From the NCBI RefSeq assembly GCF_042685745.1, contig NZ_JBHUNT010000001.1, positions 4,712,001-4,776,000 of the forward strand: 64,000 bases of DNA, written 5' to 3'. The number at the start of each line of letters is the position of its first letter. Within the stretch, counting starts at the first letter, position 1. The position numbers and the translations under genes are program-made. The notes below the pieces were generated by a model. It did not search any database. It had not been told where the DNA came from and was given only the letters and a program-made list of their open reading frames with translations. This DNA comes from Prauserella_A oleivorans. GTDB lineage: Bacteria; Actinomycetota; Actinomycetes; Mycobacteriales; Pseudonocardiaceae. Of the stretch, positions 1-8,338 are shown one piece after another.

Positions 1-1095
1 GACCAGCAGCGACACGGTGAACCCGATGCCGCCGAGCACGGCGACGCCGAACACGTCGATCCACGCGAGCTCGCCATCCAGTTCGGCGCGGGTGAACCGG
101 GCCAGCAGGAAGGTGGAGCCGAAGATGCCGATGGCCTTGCCGAGCACCAAGCCGGCGACGACCCCGAGCACCACCGGGTCGGTGAGCGTCTCGCCGAGCC
201 CGTCGAGCCCGCCCAGGGTGACCCCGGCCGCGAAGAACGCGAAGATCGGCACGACCACGCCCGCCGAGACCGGACGCAACCGGTGTTCGAACCGTTCCGC
301 CAGGCTCGCCGTCTCCCCCGGCCGCTTCATGGCGGGCACCGCGAAGCCGAGCGCCACCCCGGCGACGGTGGCGTGCACGCCGGACGCGTGCAGCAGCGCC
401 CACGCCGTGATCCCCAGCGGGATCAGCAGCCAACACGCGGTGATGCGGCGCTGCACCAGCAAGGTGAACACGGCCACGGGCAGCAGGAACAGCAGCAGCG
501 GGACGACATTGAGCTCCTCGGTGTAGAAGAGCGCGATGATGAGGATCGCCACGAGGTCGTCGACGACGGCCAGCGTGAGCAGGAACGTCCGCAGCGCCGA
601 CGGCAGGTGCCTGCCGATCACGGCCAGCACGGCCACCGCGAACGCGATGTCGGTGGCCGTCGGGACCGCCCAGCCGCGCAGCGCCTCCGCGTCGCCCCAG
701 TTGACGATCGCGTAGATGATCGCAGGCATGGCCACGCCGCCGAGCGCGGCGACGACGGGTACCAGCGCCCGTCTGGGATCCCGCAGGTCGCCCGCGACGA
801 ACTCGCGTTTCAGCTCCACCCCGACGACGAAGAAAAAGATGGCGAGCAGGCCGTCGGCGGCCCAGTCCGCCGCCGAGAGCTTCAGATGCAGAGCCTCGGG
901 CCCGAACGTGAACTCGCTCAGCGCGGTGTAGAAGCCCGACCACGGGGAGTTGGCGAGCACCAGCGCCACCACGGCGCCGGCGAGTAACAACATCCCGCCG
1001 ACGGTCTCCTGGCGCAGGATGTCGGCGACCTGTTTCCACTCGGCCCAGGACGAACGACGGAAGAGCGGGGATCGTGCCGGAGTCGAGCTGTTCAC
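1..1095 (-). CDS. nhaA: Na+/H+ antiporter NhaA (C-terminus beyond window)
   Basis: Integral membrane sodium/proton antiporter that exports Na+ in exchange for H+. The reverse strand is open from a GTG at 1095 to the left edge, 365 codons. Family landmarks are visible in order: FFFVVGVELKREF in the first third, then VPTATDIAFAVAVLAVIG, then LAVVDDLVAILIIALFY, whose paired aspartates correspond to the ion-binding pair of E. coli NhaA. Hydrophobic helices follow up to the cut. AGGA lies about 7 bases before the GTG. The DUF3040 gene sits 58 bp upstream on the same strand. The family is usually 380-440 residues, so only a short C-terminal part is missing. The family call is secure. Confidence 0.95.
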   Translation of the reverse strand, partial: MNSSTPARSPLFRRSSWAEWKQVADILRQETVGGMLLLAGAVVALVLANSPWSGFYTALSEFTFGPEALHLKLSAADWAADGLLAIFFFVVGVELKREFVAGDLRDPRRALVPVVAALGGVAMPAIIYAIVNWGDAEALRGWAVPTATDIAFAVAVLAVIGRHLPSALRTFLLTLAVVDDLVAILIIALFYTEELNVVPLLLFLLPVAVFTLLVQRRITACWLLIPLGITAWALLHASGVHATVAGVALGFAVPAMKRPGETASLAERFEHRLRPVSAGVVVPIFAFFAAGVTLGGLDGLGETLTDPVVLGVVAGLVLGKAIGIFGSTFLLARFTRAELDGELAWIDVFGVAVLGGIGFTVSLLV

Positions 1096-1152
1096 TCCCG
1101 AATCCTACAAACGGTGCCCTCGGCCGGAAGGCCGTTCCCGGACGTGCGCACG

Positions 1153-1434
1153 TCACCGCAGCTTGCGCAGCCACTTCCGCCAGATGATCGCCGTCGGCAC
1201 GCACACCGCGAGCACGATGCCGAAGATGCCCAGCACGGGCGAGGAGATCTCGGCGCCGATCGCGATGACGGCGAGCCCGGCGACGAACAGGACCACGAGG
1301 CCGACCAGGGTCAGGATGGGGCCGCCGAAGCCGGGCCGCAGGGTGGCGAGCCGCTGGGCGAGCCGTGGGTCGTCCTCGGCCAACCGACGCTCGATCTCAG
1401 CGAGCTGTCTCTGCTCTTCGTCGTGCAGTGCCAT
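1153..1434 (-). CDS. DUF3040 small membrane protein
   Basis: A 93-residue actinobacterial protein of the DUF3040 family. The N-terminus MALHDEEQRQLAEIERRLAE is the family signature, a charged amphipathic helix. It is followed by two transmembrane segments (about residues 35-55 and 60-82) and a basic C-terminal tail. The role of the family is unknown; a small inner-membrane protein is all that can be said. It reads toward nhaA and could share a transcript with it. The divergent sensor kinase starts 186 bp away on the other strand, so promoters for both directions should lie in 1435-1619. Confidence 0.85.
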   Translation of the reverse strand: MALHDEEQRQLAEIERRLAEDDPRLAQRLATLRPGFGGPILTLVGLVVLFVAGLAVIAIGAEISSPVLGIFGIVLAVCVPTAIIWRKWLRKLR

Positions 1435-1619
1435 GCGGCATCACCAAGACCATTATGGATCCACGACGCCGTTACGCACAGTCCCAGACCGCGCCTATTT
1501 TGCCCGGTTCGTGGACCCTGTGCTCCGACGGACTTCACGCTGGGTACTCCGGACGGATAGATTCACAAGGTCATCACCCAGCCAGACCACAACGTCGTCG
1601 GTGACAGCCGGGAGCGTGC

Positions 1620-2690
1620 ATGTCGGTGCCTGCCGAAGCCGGGCCGGGGCGCGGGCAGCTCTGGTCCCGGCGGCTACGTGATCCCGCCACGATTCTGGAG
1701 ACCGCCCGCCACATCGCGGACGACCTCGCCGACGGCCTGTCCGGGCCCCGCGTCCGCTCCGCCGCCCGCAACATCCGCAGGCTGCTGGCCGCCGACGGTG
1801 TCGCGCTCGCCGACCTCTCCCCCAACATCGTGGTGGCGGGGTCCCTGCCCCGGGACGTCGACACGACCGCGATGATCAACGAGGTGCTGCACACGGAGAG
1901 CCGGTGCCGGCGCGCCGAGGTGGTCGCCGAACCGCTGATCGTCCACGACGAGCTGGCGGGCGTGCTCGCCGTGTCGGGCACGACCCGGCTGGCGGCGTTG
2001 CGCGAGGTCGCGCACCTGATCGTGGCCGCGCTGGAGCACGGGCTCCTCGAGGAGTCCGCCGAGCAGGCGGCCCAGGCCGAGCTGCGCGCCCTGCGGGCAG
2101 AGATCTCACCGCACTTCGTCTACAACGCGCTCACGGTCGTGGCCGGCCTGGTGCGTCCCGACCCGGCCCGCTCGCGCGAGCTGCTGCTCGACTTCGCCGA
2201 CTACATCCGCTACAGCCTCGCCAGCCACGGCGAGTACACCACGGTGGCCGACGAGTTCCACGCCATCGAGACCTACCTCGCGCTGCAGCGGGCGGTGCTG
2301 GGCGACCGGCTCAAGGTGCAGATCCGCGTGGCGCCGGAGGTGCTTGCCGTCGCCGTCCCGTACCTCGTGCTGCAGCCGATCGTGGAGAACGCCGTACGCC
2401 ACGGCATCGAACGCAAGCCCGGCGGTGGCACCGTGCAGGTGCTCGGCGAGGCGGAAGGAACCGACTGCGTGATCAGCGTCGAGGACGACGGCGTGGGCAT
2501 GGACCCGGCGAAGGCCGAGGCGCTGCTCGCCGGGGACGGTGAGGCGAGGAGCATGGGGCTGGCCAATGTGGACCGGAGGTTGCGCAACGTGTACGGGCCG
2601 TGGTTCGGCGTGGTGGTGGAGACGGCGGAGGGCGAGGGCACCCGCGTGCTCGTTCGGGTTCCGCGATTCCAGCCCGGGGTGATGCCGTGA
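1620..2690 (+). CDS. LytS-type sensor histidine kinase (soluble)
   Basis: Sensor kinase of the LytS/YehU class, 356 residues, phosphorylating the LytTR regulator encoded next. The first ~145 residues form a GAF-like sensing region with no transmembrane helix. The His_kinase dimerisation motif is EISPHFVYNALTVVAGLV, with the phospho-accepting His after Pro. The ATPase domain shows an N box (QPIVENAVRHGI) and G boxes (DDGVGM, and GLANVDRRL near the end). Lack of the usual LytS multi-helix membrane domain means it probably senses a cytoplasmic signal. Its TGA overlaps the GTG of the response regulator. Downstream acetate-type symporters make a carboxylate a plausible signal, which is inference. 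Confidence 0.9.
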   Translation: MSVPAEAGPGRGQLWSRRLRDPATILETARHIADDLADGLSGPRVRSAARNIRRLLAADGVALADLSPNIVVAGSLPRDVDTTAMINEVLHTESRCRRAEVVAEPLIVHDELAGVLAVSGTTRLAALREVAHLIVAALEHGLLEESAEQAAQAELRALRAEISPHFVYNALTVVAGLVRPDPARSRELLLDFADYIRYSLASHGEYTTVADEFHAIETYLALQRAVLGDRLKVQIRVAPEVLAVAVPYLVLQPIVENAVRHGIERKPGGGTVQVLGEAEGTDCVISVEDDGVGMDPAKAEALLAGDGEARSMGLANVDRRLRNVYGPWFGVVVETAEGEGTRVLVRVPRFQPGVMP

Positions 2691-3466
2691 ACACGACCTC
2701 CGCAACCGGTCTGCGCGTCCTGGCCGTCGACGACGTCCCCGCCGCGCTGGACGATCTGTGCACGCTGCTGCGGGAGGCGCCCGAGGTCGCGTCGGTGACG
2801 GCCGCGGCGGATCCGCTGTCGGCCCTGAAGCTCATCCGTGGTGGCGAGTTCGACGCGGTGTTTCTGGACATCGCGATGCCCGGGCTCGACGGCCTCGAGC
2901 TCGGTGCGCTGCTGCGCAAGCTCGCGAGCCCGCCCGTGATCGTGTTCGTCACCGCCTACGACGAGCACGCCGTCGCCGCGTTCGGCATCGGAGCCGTCGA
3001 CTACCTGCTCAAGCCCGTCCGCGCCGAGCGGCTCGCGGAGGCGCTGACCAGGGTGACGCGGATGGCGGCGACCGAGGAGCCCGCGCACTCCCGGGCCACC
3101 CCGGACGCCATGGCCGCGCTGCCGGTGGAGTCCGGCGGGCGGACGCGGTACGTCCGCCGCAGGGACGTGCTGTTCGTCCAGGCCCAGGGCGACTACGTGC
3201 GGCTGCACGCGCGGTCGGGCGTGCACCTGGTGCGCATGCCGATCTCGCGGCTCGAGGAGTACTGGGAGGGTGCCGGTTTCGTGCGTACCCACCGGGGGTT
3301 CCTCGTCGCGCTCGGCGCGGTCCGCGAGCTGCGCAGCGACTCGGTCGGTGGCCTGCTCGCCCACACCGATCTCGGTGACGTCCCGGTGAGCCGGCGGCAC
3401 GCCCGGCAGCTGCGGGAACGGCTGCTGCACGCCGCGCGGCAGGGCGAGCTCGAACAGCGCACATGA
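2687..3466 (+). CDS. LytTR-family response regulator
   Basis: A 259-residue transcription regulator: receiver domain (about residues 8-125) plus C-terminal LytTR DNA-binding domain (about 145-250). The receiver shows the acidic pair in VLAVDDVPAAL, the phosphoacceptor Asp in DAVFLDIAMPGLDGLEL, and the conserved Lys in DYLLKPVRAERL. The LytTR part has RYVRRRDVLFVQAQGDYVRL and FVRTHRGFLVAL. The start is the GTG at 2687, sharing bases with the kinase stop (GTGA); an in-frame upstream start would lie inside the kinase gene. Its own stop overlaps the next ATG, so kinase, regulator, small membrane protein and symporter form one coupled transcript. It probably controls the symporters. Confidence 0.9.
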   Translation: MNTTSATGLRVLAVDDVPAALDDLCTLLREAPEVASVTAAADPLSALKLIRGGEFDAVFLDIAMPGLDGLELGALLRKLASPPVIVFVTAYDEHAVAAFGIGAVDYLLKPVRAERLAEALTRVTRMAATEEPAHSRATPDAMAALPVESGGRTRYVRRRDVLFVQAQGDYVRLHARSGVHLVRMPISRLEEYWEGAGFVRTHRGFLVALGAVRELRSDSVGGLLAHTDLGDVPVSRRHARQLRERLLHAARQGELEQRT

Positions 3467-3810
3467 GCAACCACCGCCGGGTCGCGGTCACCAGCCCCCA
3501 AACCCGGCTCGCCCACGCTCGCCGCCGCTACCGCGGGCCGTGGCGGCCGACGACCCTCGACCCCGCCGAGGCGCCCCGCGCGGTCGGGCTGTACCGCGTG
3601 CAGCGGCGCCGCGCGATGGTGGCGCTGGCGTTGCTGTTCGCGCTCGTCGTCGGGCTTCCGCTCGTGCTGGCGGTGTGGCCCGCGTTGGACGACGTGCGCG
3701 TTGCCGGCGTCCCGGTGTCCTGGCTGGCTCCGGTCGTGGTGCCGTTCCCGGCGATGGTGACGCTCGCCTTCTGGCACCTGCGCCGCGCGGAGAAGGCGGA
3801 GGACACATGA
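3463..3810 (+). CDS. Small two-helix membrane protein coupled to symporter
   Basis: A 115-residue protein with a basic N-terminal ~48 residues and two transmembrane helices (about 50-72 and 84-105) ending in charged residues. Starts and stops are ATGA overlaps with the response regulator and with the following symporter, so it is translated with them. It occupies the same position relative to symporter 1 as the DUF485 protein does to symporter 2, which suggests an accessory subunit. Sequence resemblance to DUF485 is weak. Function not recognised beyond this context. Confidence 0.8.
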   Translation: MSNHRRVAVTSPQTRLAHARRRYRGPWRPTTLDPAEAPRAVGLYRVQRRRAMVALALLFALVVGLPLVLAVWPALDDVRVAGVPVSWLAPVVVPFPAMVTLAFWHLRRAEKAEDT

Positions 3811-5579
3811 TCGTCGCGTTCGCGGTCGCCCCGGTCGTGCTGGTCACGCTGCTGATCGGGCTGCGCGGGGTCGCGGCGATGCGCACGACGTCGGATTTCC
3901 TGGTGGCGTCGCGGCGGGTGTCGCCGCTGCTGAACTCGGCGGCCGTGTCCGGCGAGTACCTGTCGGCGGCGTCGTTCCTGGGCGTGGCGGGGCTCGTGGT
4001 CAAGGACGGCATCGGCGCACTGTGGTACCCGGTCGGCTTCACCGCCGGCTACATCGCGATGCTCGCGCTGGTGGCGGCGCCGATGCGTCGGTCGGGAGCG
4101 CTGACCGTGCCCGACTTCGCCGAGGCGCGGCTGGGCTCGCCCGCGCTGCGCAGGCTGGCCGCGGTGGTGGTGCTCGTCATCGGCGCGCTGTACCTGGTGC
4201 CGCAGTTCCGCACGGCGGGACTGGTGCTCAGCGTGGTCAGCCAGACGCCCTACTGGGTGGGGGTGGCGATCTCCGGTGCCGCCGTGAGTGCCACCCTCGC
4301 GCTCGGCGGCATGCGTGCGGCCACCTACGTGCAGGCGTTCCAGTTCGTGTTCAAGCTCGTGCTGTTCATCGTTCCGGCGATCTGGTTGCTGATCCAGGCC
4401 GGGCCCACGGTGCGGGACGACGCGGTCCGGCCGGCCGAGTTCACGCACTTCGCCGAGAACACGACGGTGTCCTTCCGGGTGGGCGCGACGCTGGACGTAC
4501 CGCCCGGCGCGGCCGTGGTGGAGCCCGGCGGCACCCGAGCGCTGGATCCCGGTGAGTGGCAGGTGCCCGCCGGGACCACGGTGACCTTCGAGGCCGGCAC
4601 GCGGGTCCCCGAGGTGCGCGGCGAGGCGGTCCCCGGGGCGGCGGGCTGGGAGCGGCCGCTGCTGGATCTGCACGACGAGGGACATCCGTTGCTCGGGACG
4701 TGGGCGGTCCTGGTGGCCACGATGCTCGGCACGATGGGCCTGCCGCACGTCATCATGCGGTTCCACACGAGCCCGGACGGGCGCGCCGCCCGCCGGACGG
4801 CCGCGCTGACCGTGGCGTTGCTGAGCGTGTTCTACCTCTTCCCCGGCATTTACGGCGTCCTCGGCCGGGTGCTCGTCCCTCACCTCTACCTGAGCGGCGC
4901 CACCGACAGCGCCGTCGTGGCGTTGCCCGCCCAGGTCGACGACGGCTCGGTGGGCACGCTGTTCACCGGGCTGCTCACGGCCGGCGCCTTCGCCGCCTTC
5001 CTCGCCACCTCGCTCGGGCTGCTGCTGGTGGTGGCAGGCGCGATCTCGCACGACCTCGTGCCCGGCGGGCTGCGCCAGCTGCGGGTCGCGGTGGTCGGCG
5101 CGGCGGTCACCGTGGTCCTGCTCGCGCTCCCCGCAGCCGGGTTCGACGCGGGAACCCTCGTGACCTGGGGCTTCACGGTGGCGGCGTCGACCTTCTGCCC
5201 GCTGCTCGTGCTGGGCATCTGGTGGCGCAGGCTCACCGCGTCGGGCGCGATCGCCGGGGTGGCCACCGGGCTGGTGGCCACCACGGGCGCGTTCGTACTC
5301 AACGTCTTCGACCCGGGACTGTCCGGTGTGCCCGCGCTGCTGGTCGCCCAGCCCGCACCGTGGTCGGTGCCGCTGGCCTTCGCGACCATGGTCGGTGTGT
5401 CGCTGCTCGGGCGGCCCGCACCGTGGGCGACGGCCGCGATGTTGCGGCTCCACCTGGACGAGCACCGCCCGCCGCCGTTCCCCGACCGCACCGTGGCCGC
5501 ACGTGACCTGGGCCACTCGTCGTGGTCGGCGCGCCGTTCGTCTGCCGTTCGTCGCATCACGCGCCGATTGGTCCGCTGA
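3807..5579 (+). CDS. Sodium:solute symporter, acetate-permease type (1)
   Basis: SSS-family transporter of 590 residues, probably moving a short monocarboxylate (acetate/pyruvate type) with Na+ or H+. The family signature SGEYLSAASFLGVAGLV is near residue 50 and GLPHVIMRFHTSPDGRAARR near residue 312; about 13 hydrophobic helices are seen. An extra hydrophilic segment of roughly 75 residues (about 210-290, Pro/Gly/Glu-rich) lies between helices and is absent from the second symporter. The start is the ATG at 3807 overlapping the previous stop; a longer reading upstream has no support. Substrate is inferred from family and from the DUF485-linked paralogue next door. Confidence 0.9.
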   Translation: MIVAFAVAPVVLVTLLIGLRGVAAMRTTSDFLVASRRVSPLLNSAAVSGEYLSAASFLGVAGLVVKDGIGALWYPVGFTAGYIAMLALVAAPMRRSGALTVPDFAEARLGSPALRRLAAVVVLVIGALYLVPQFRTAGLVLSVVSQTPYWVGVAISGAAVSATLALGGMRAATYVQAFQFVFKLVLFIVPAIWLLIQAGPTVRDDAVRPAEFTHFAENTTVSFRVGATLDVPPGAAVVEPGGTRALDPGEWQVPAGTTVTFEAGTRVPEVRGEAVPGAAGWERPLLDLHDEGHPLLGTWAVLVATMLGTMGLPHVIMRFHTSPDGRAARRTAALTVALLSVFYLFPGIYGVLGRVLVPHLYLSGATDSAVVALPAQVDDGSVGTLFTGLLTAGAFAAFLATSLGLLLVVAGAISHDLVPGGLRQLRVAVVGAAVTVVLLALPAAGFDAGTLVTWGFTVAASTFCPLLVLGIWWRRLTASGAIAGVATGLVATTGAFVLNVFDPGLSGVPALLVAQPAPWSVPLAFATMVGVSLLGRPAPWATAAMLRLHLDEHRPPPFPDRTVAARDLGHSSWSARRSSAVRRITRRLVR

Positions 5580-5654
5580 CGATTTCCGACCCACGGGGAC
5601 AGCTCCTACTGTGTCGCGCAGCACATCCCCTGTGCCTGTGACGAGGAGGTCACC

Positions 5655-5993
5655 GTGAGTACCACCGAGCCTCAGCAGCCTGGGGCGACCACGTGGGCCG
5701 AGGTCCACTCCAGTGAGGAATTCCAGCGCCTGCGCAGGCGGCTGCGGATCTTCGTCTTCCCGATGACCGTGCTGTTCCTCGCCTGGTACCTGCTGTACGT
5801 GGTGCTGGCGGACTACGCGCACGGCTTCATGTCCACCAAGGTCGTGGGCAACATCAACATCGGCCTCATCTTCGGCCTGTTGCAGTTCGTGTCGACGTTC
5901 GTGATCACGGGCCTGTACGTGCGGTACGCCAACCGCAAGCTCGACCCCATCGCGGACAAGATCCGGGAGGAGATGGAGGGAGGCCACCGATGA
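5655..5993 (+). CDS. DUF485 membrane protein
   Basis: A 112-residue DUF485 protein, a two-helix membrane protein that nearly always precedes an ActP-type acetate symporter. It starts at a GTG with GAGGAGG six bases upstream. The N-terminal half is soluble (VHSSEEFQRLRRRLRIFVFP, the family's opening motif), then helices at about 38-55 and 68-92, and a charged tail. Its last codon overlaps the next ATG. The 76-bp gap after symporter 1 could hold a separate promoter. The molecular role is unproven, but an accessory role for the symporter is the accepted inference. Confidence 0.9.
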   Translation: MSTTEPQQPGATTWAEVHSSEEFQRLRRRLRIFVFPMTVLFLAWYLLYVVLADYAHGFMSTKVVGNINIGLIFGLLQFVSTFVITGLYVRYANRKLDPIADKIREEMEGGHR

Positions 5994-7597
5994 GCACGCT
6001 GGCCCAGGGCGTCGAGGGCGGCAGCCCGGCGCTCAACATCAGCATCTTCGGACTGTTCGTCCTCGTGACGCTGGTGATCGTCTTCCGGGCGTCGCGCAAC
6101 ACCAAGACCGCGTCGGACTACTACGCGGCAGGCCGGTCGTTCTCCGGCCCGCAGAACGGCACCGCCATTTCCGGCGACTACCTGTCGGCGGCGTCGTTCC
6201 TCGGCATCGCCGGCGCCATCGCCGTCTACGGCTACGACGGCTTCCTGTACTCGATCGGGTTCCTCGTGGCCTGGCTGGTGGCCCTGCTGCTGGTGGCGGA
6301 GCTGCTGCGCAACACCGGCAAGTTCACGATGGGCGACGTGCTCGCCTTCCGGATGCGGCAACGTCCGGTGCGCGCCGCGGCGGCGACGTCGACACTGGCC
6401 GTGTCGTTCTTCTACCTGCTCGCGCAGATGGCCGGCGCGGGCGGGCTGGTGTCCCTGCTGCTCGGGATCGAGGCCGACGCCGGGCAGGCTCTCGTGATCG
6501 CCATCGTTGGTGTCGTGATGATCACCTACGTGCTCGTCGGCGGCATGAAGGGCACCACCTGGGTGCAGATCATCAAGGCGGCACTGCTCATCGCGGGTGC
6601 GTTCGCGATGACGGTGTGGGTGCTGGGCAAGTACGGACTGAACCTGTCCTCGCTGCTCGGTTCGGCCGCCGAGCGGTCCGGTGACGGCGAGGCCGTCCTC
6701 AACCCCGGCCTGCAGTACGGCGAGAGCGGCACCACCAAGCTCGACTTCCTGTCGCTGGGTATCGCACTGGTGCTCGGCACCGCGGGCCTGCCGCACGTGC
6801 TGATGCGGTTCTACACGGTGCCGACGGCGAAGGAGGCCCGCAAGTCCGTGGTGTGGGCCATCGTCCTGATCGGACTGTTCTACCTGTTCACCCTGGTGCT
6901 GGGCTACGGCGCGGCGGCGATCGTCGGCTCCGACACCATCAGCAACGCGCCGGGCGGCGAGAACTCGGCGGCGCCACTGCTCGCGGAGGCGCTCGGCGGG
7001 CCGGTGCTGCTCGGCTTCATCGCGGCCGTCGCGTTCGCGACGATTCTCGCGGTGGTGGCGGGCCTGACGATCACGGCCTCGGCGTCGTTCGCCCATGACG
7101 TCTACGCCAACGTCATCAAGAAGGGCCAGGTGGACAGCAAGGACACCGAGGTGCGGGTCGCGCGGATCACCGCGTGCGTGATCGGTGCGATCGCCATCGC
7201 GGGCGGCATCCTGGCCAAGGACCAGAACGTGGCCTTCCTGGTGGCGCTGGCGTTCGCCGTGGCGGCCTCGGCGAACCTGCCGACCATCCTGTACTCGCTG
7301 TTCTGGAAGCGGTTCAACACCTCCGGCGCGCTGTGGTCCATCTACGGCGGCCTGACGGTGACCATCGTGCTCATCGTCTTCTCCCCCGCCGTGTCGGGCA
7401 CGGAGGACTCGATGATCACCGGTGCCGACTTCAGCTGGTTCCCGCTGGAGAACCCGGGTCTGGTGTCGATCCCGGCGTCGTTCCTGCTGGGCTGGATAGG
7501 CACGATGCTGTCGAAGGAGCACCTGGAGGACAAGCACAAGGAGATGGAGGTGCGTGCCCTCACCGGCGCAGGCGCCGAGAAGGCGACCGCGCACTGA
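5990..7597 (+). CDS. actP: Cation/acetate symporter ActP-type (2)
   Basis: SSS-family monocarboxylate symporter, 535 residues, closest in architecture to ActP/MctC: DYYAAGRSFSGPQNGTAISG at about residue 43, then SGDYLSAASFLGIAG, GGMKGTTWVQIIKAALLIAG near 183, and GLPHVLMRFYTVPTAKEAR near 265. It imports acetate, propionate or pyruvate with a cation across the inner membrane. It is coupled to the DUF485 gene by a 4-base overlap and is followed by a strong hairpin terminator, which closes the transcription unit that begins with the sensor kinase or at 5580. It differs from symporter 1 in having no long periplasmic insertion. Confidence 0.93.
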   Translation: MSTLAQGVEGGSPALNISIFGLFVLVTLVIVFRASRNTKTASDYYAAGRSFSGPQNGTAISGDYLSAASFLGIAGAIAVYGYDGFLYSIGFLVAWLVALLLVAELLRNTGKFTMGDVLAFRMRQRPVRAAAATSTLAVSFFYLLAQMAGAGGLVSLLLGIEADAGQALVIAIVGVVMITYVLVGGMKGTTWVQIIKAALLIAGAFAMTVWVLGKYGLNLSSLLGSAAERSGDGEAVLNPGLQYGESGTTKLDFLSLGIALVLGTAGLPHVLMRFYTVPTAKEARKSVVWAIVLIGLFYLFTLVLGYGAAAIVGSDTISNAPGGENSAAPLLAEALGGPVLLGFIAAVAFATILAVVAGLTITASASFAHDVYANVIKKGQVDSKDTEVRVARITACVIGAIAIAGGILAKDQNVAFLVALAFAVAASANLPTILYSLFWKRFNTSGALWSIYGGLTVTIVLIVFSPAVSGTEDSMITGADFSWFPLENPGLVSIPASFLLGWIGTMLSKEHLEDKHKEMEVRALTGAGAEKATAH

Positions 7598-7614
7598 GGC
7601 CGACACGTCTCCTC

Positions 7615-7647
7615 GAGGGCCACCCGGCCACGCGCCGGGTGGCCCTC
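7615..7647 (+). terminator. Hairpin terminator after actP
   Basis: A perfect 13-bp stem (GAGGGCCACCCGG pairing with CCGGGTGGCCCTC) with a 7-base loop, 18 bases after the symporter stop. No run of T follows, which is common for actinobacterial terminators. Confidence 0.8.
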
Positions 7648-7729
7648 GGTGTGTCGTGAGGGCGGCGCAACGGGAGGTTTCGGACATGGCGTCCGAGGTA
7701 ACTCGTTCGCGTGACCTGAGGAGGCCCGA

Positions 7730-8317
7730 ATGCCCACCGAAGCCATCATCGCCATCATCGCGGTGGTCGTCATCGTGCTCGCGGTCGCCGTCGCCCTGGT
7801 GGTCCGCAGGCAGGCACGCCGCCGGCACCTGCGCGAGCGCTTCGGACCGGAGTACGACCGGGAGGTCCAGTCCCGGTCGAGCACCCGGGACGCCGAGCGG
7901 GAGCTGGAGCGGCGCGAGGCCGAACACGGCGACCTGACACTGCGGCCGCTCTCGGCCGACGCGCGGGAGCGCTACACGCAGAGCTGGAACCTGATCCAGC
8001 AGCAGTTCGTCGACCGGCCCGCCGACGCCGTCGTGGACGCCGACCGGCTGCTCACCGGTCTGATGGCCGACCGCGGTTACCCGACCGACAGCCGGGAGCG
8101 GCAGGCCTCGGCGCTGTCGGTGACCCACGCCGAGACCATGGGCCACTATCGCGCCGCTCACGACATCGTGGAGCGGCACCGGCTCGGCCAGGCCTCGACC
8201 GAGGACCTGCGCGAGGCCATGGTCGGGTTCCGCACGGTGTTCGACCAGCTGGTGCGGCCCGACAGCGAACAGGGGCCCGGCCCCGAGACCGTCCCGAGGC
8301 GGCAGCCGGGGGTCTGA
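7730..8317 (+). CDS. N-terminally anchored hypothetical protein
   Basis: A 195-residue protein of unknown function. One transmembrane helix (about residues 5-25) is followed by a basic stop-transfer (RRQARRRHLRERFG), a charged, probably helical region with many Arg/Glu (about 35-65), and a soluble domain containing WNLIQQQFVDRPADAV and HAETMGHYRAAHDIVERH. The Trp-Gln-Phe-Val-Asp pattern recurs in actinobacterial proteins of the same layout, so this is a real conserved family. The soluble part should face the cytoplasm or cell exterior depending on helix orientation; the Arg-rich flank after the helix favours cytoplasmic. It reads in the same direction as the PLP enzyme 21 bp downstream. Confidence 0.8.
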   Translation: MPTEAIIAIIAVVVIVLAVAVALVVRRQARRRHLRERFGPEYDREVQSRSSTRDAERELERREAEHGDLTLRPLSADARERYTQSWNLIQQQFVDRPADAVVDADRLLTGLMADRGYPTDSRERQASALSVTHAETMGHYRAAHDIVERHRLGQASTEDLREAMVGFRTVFDQLVRPDSEQGPGPETVPRRQPGV

Positions 8318-8338
8318 TCTTCGGCCATACTCGACCGC

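Noticed and set aside
3528..5987. An 819-codon minus-strand frame through the symporter operon
   Set aside because: Composition is His/Arg/Gly/Gln-rich without structure; the plus strand has clear families here.
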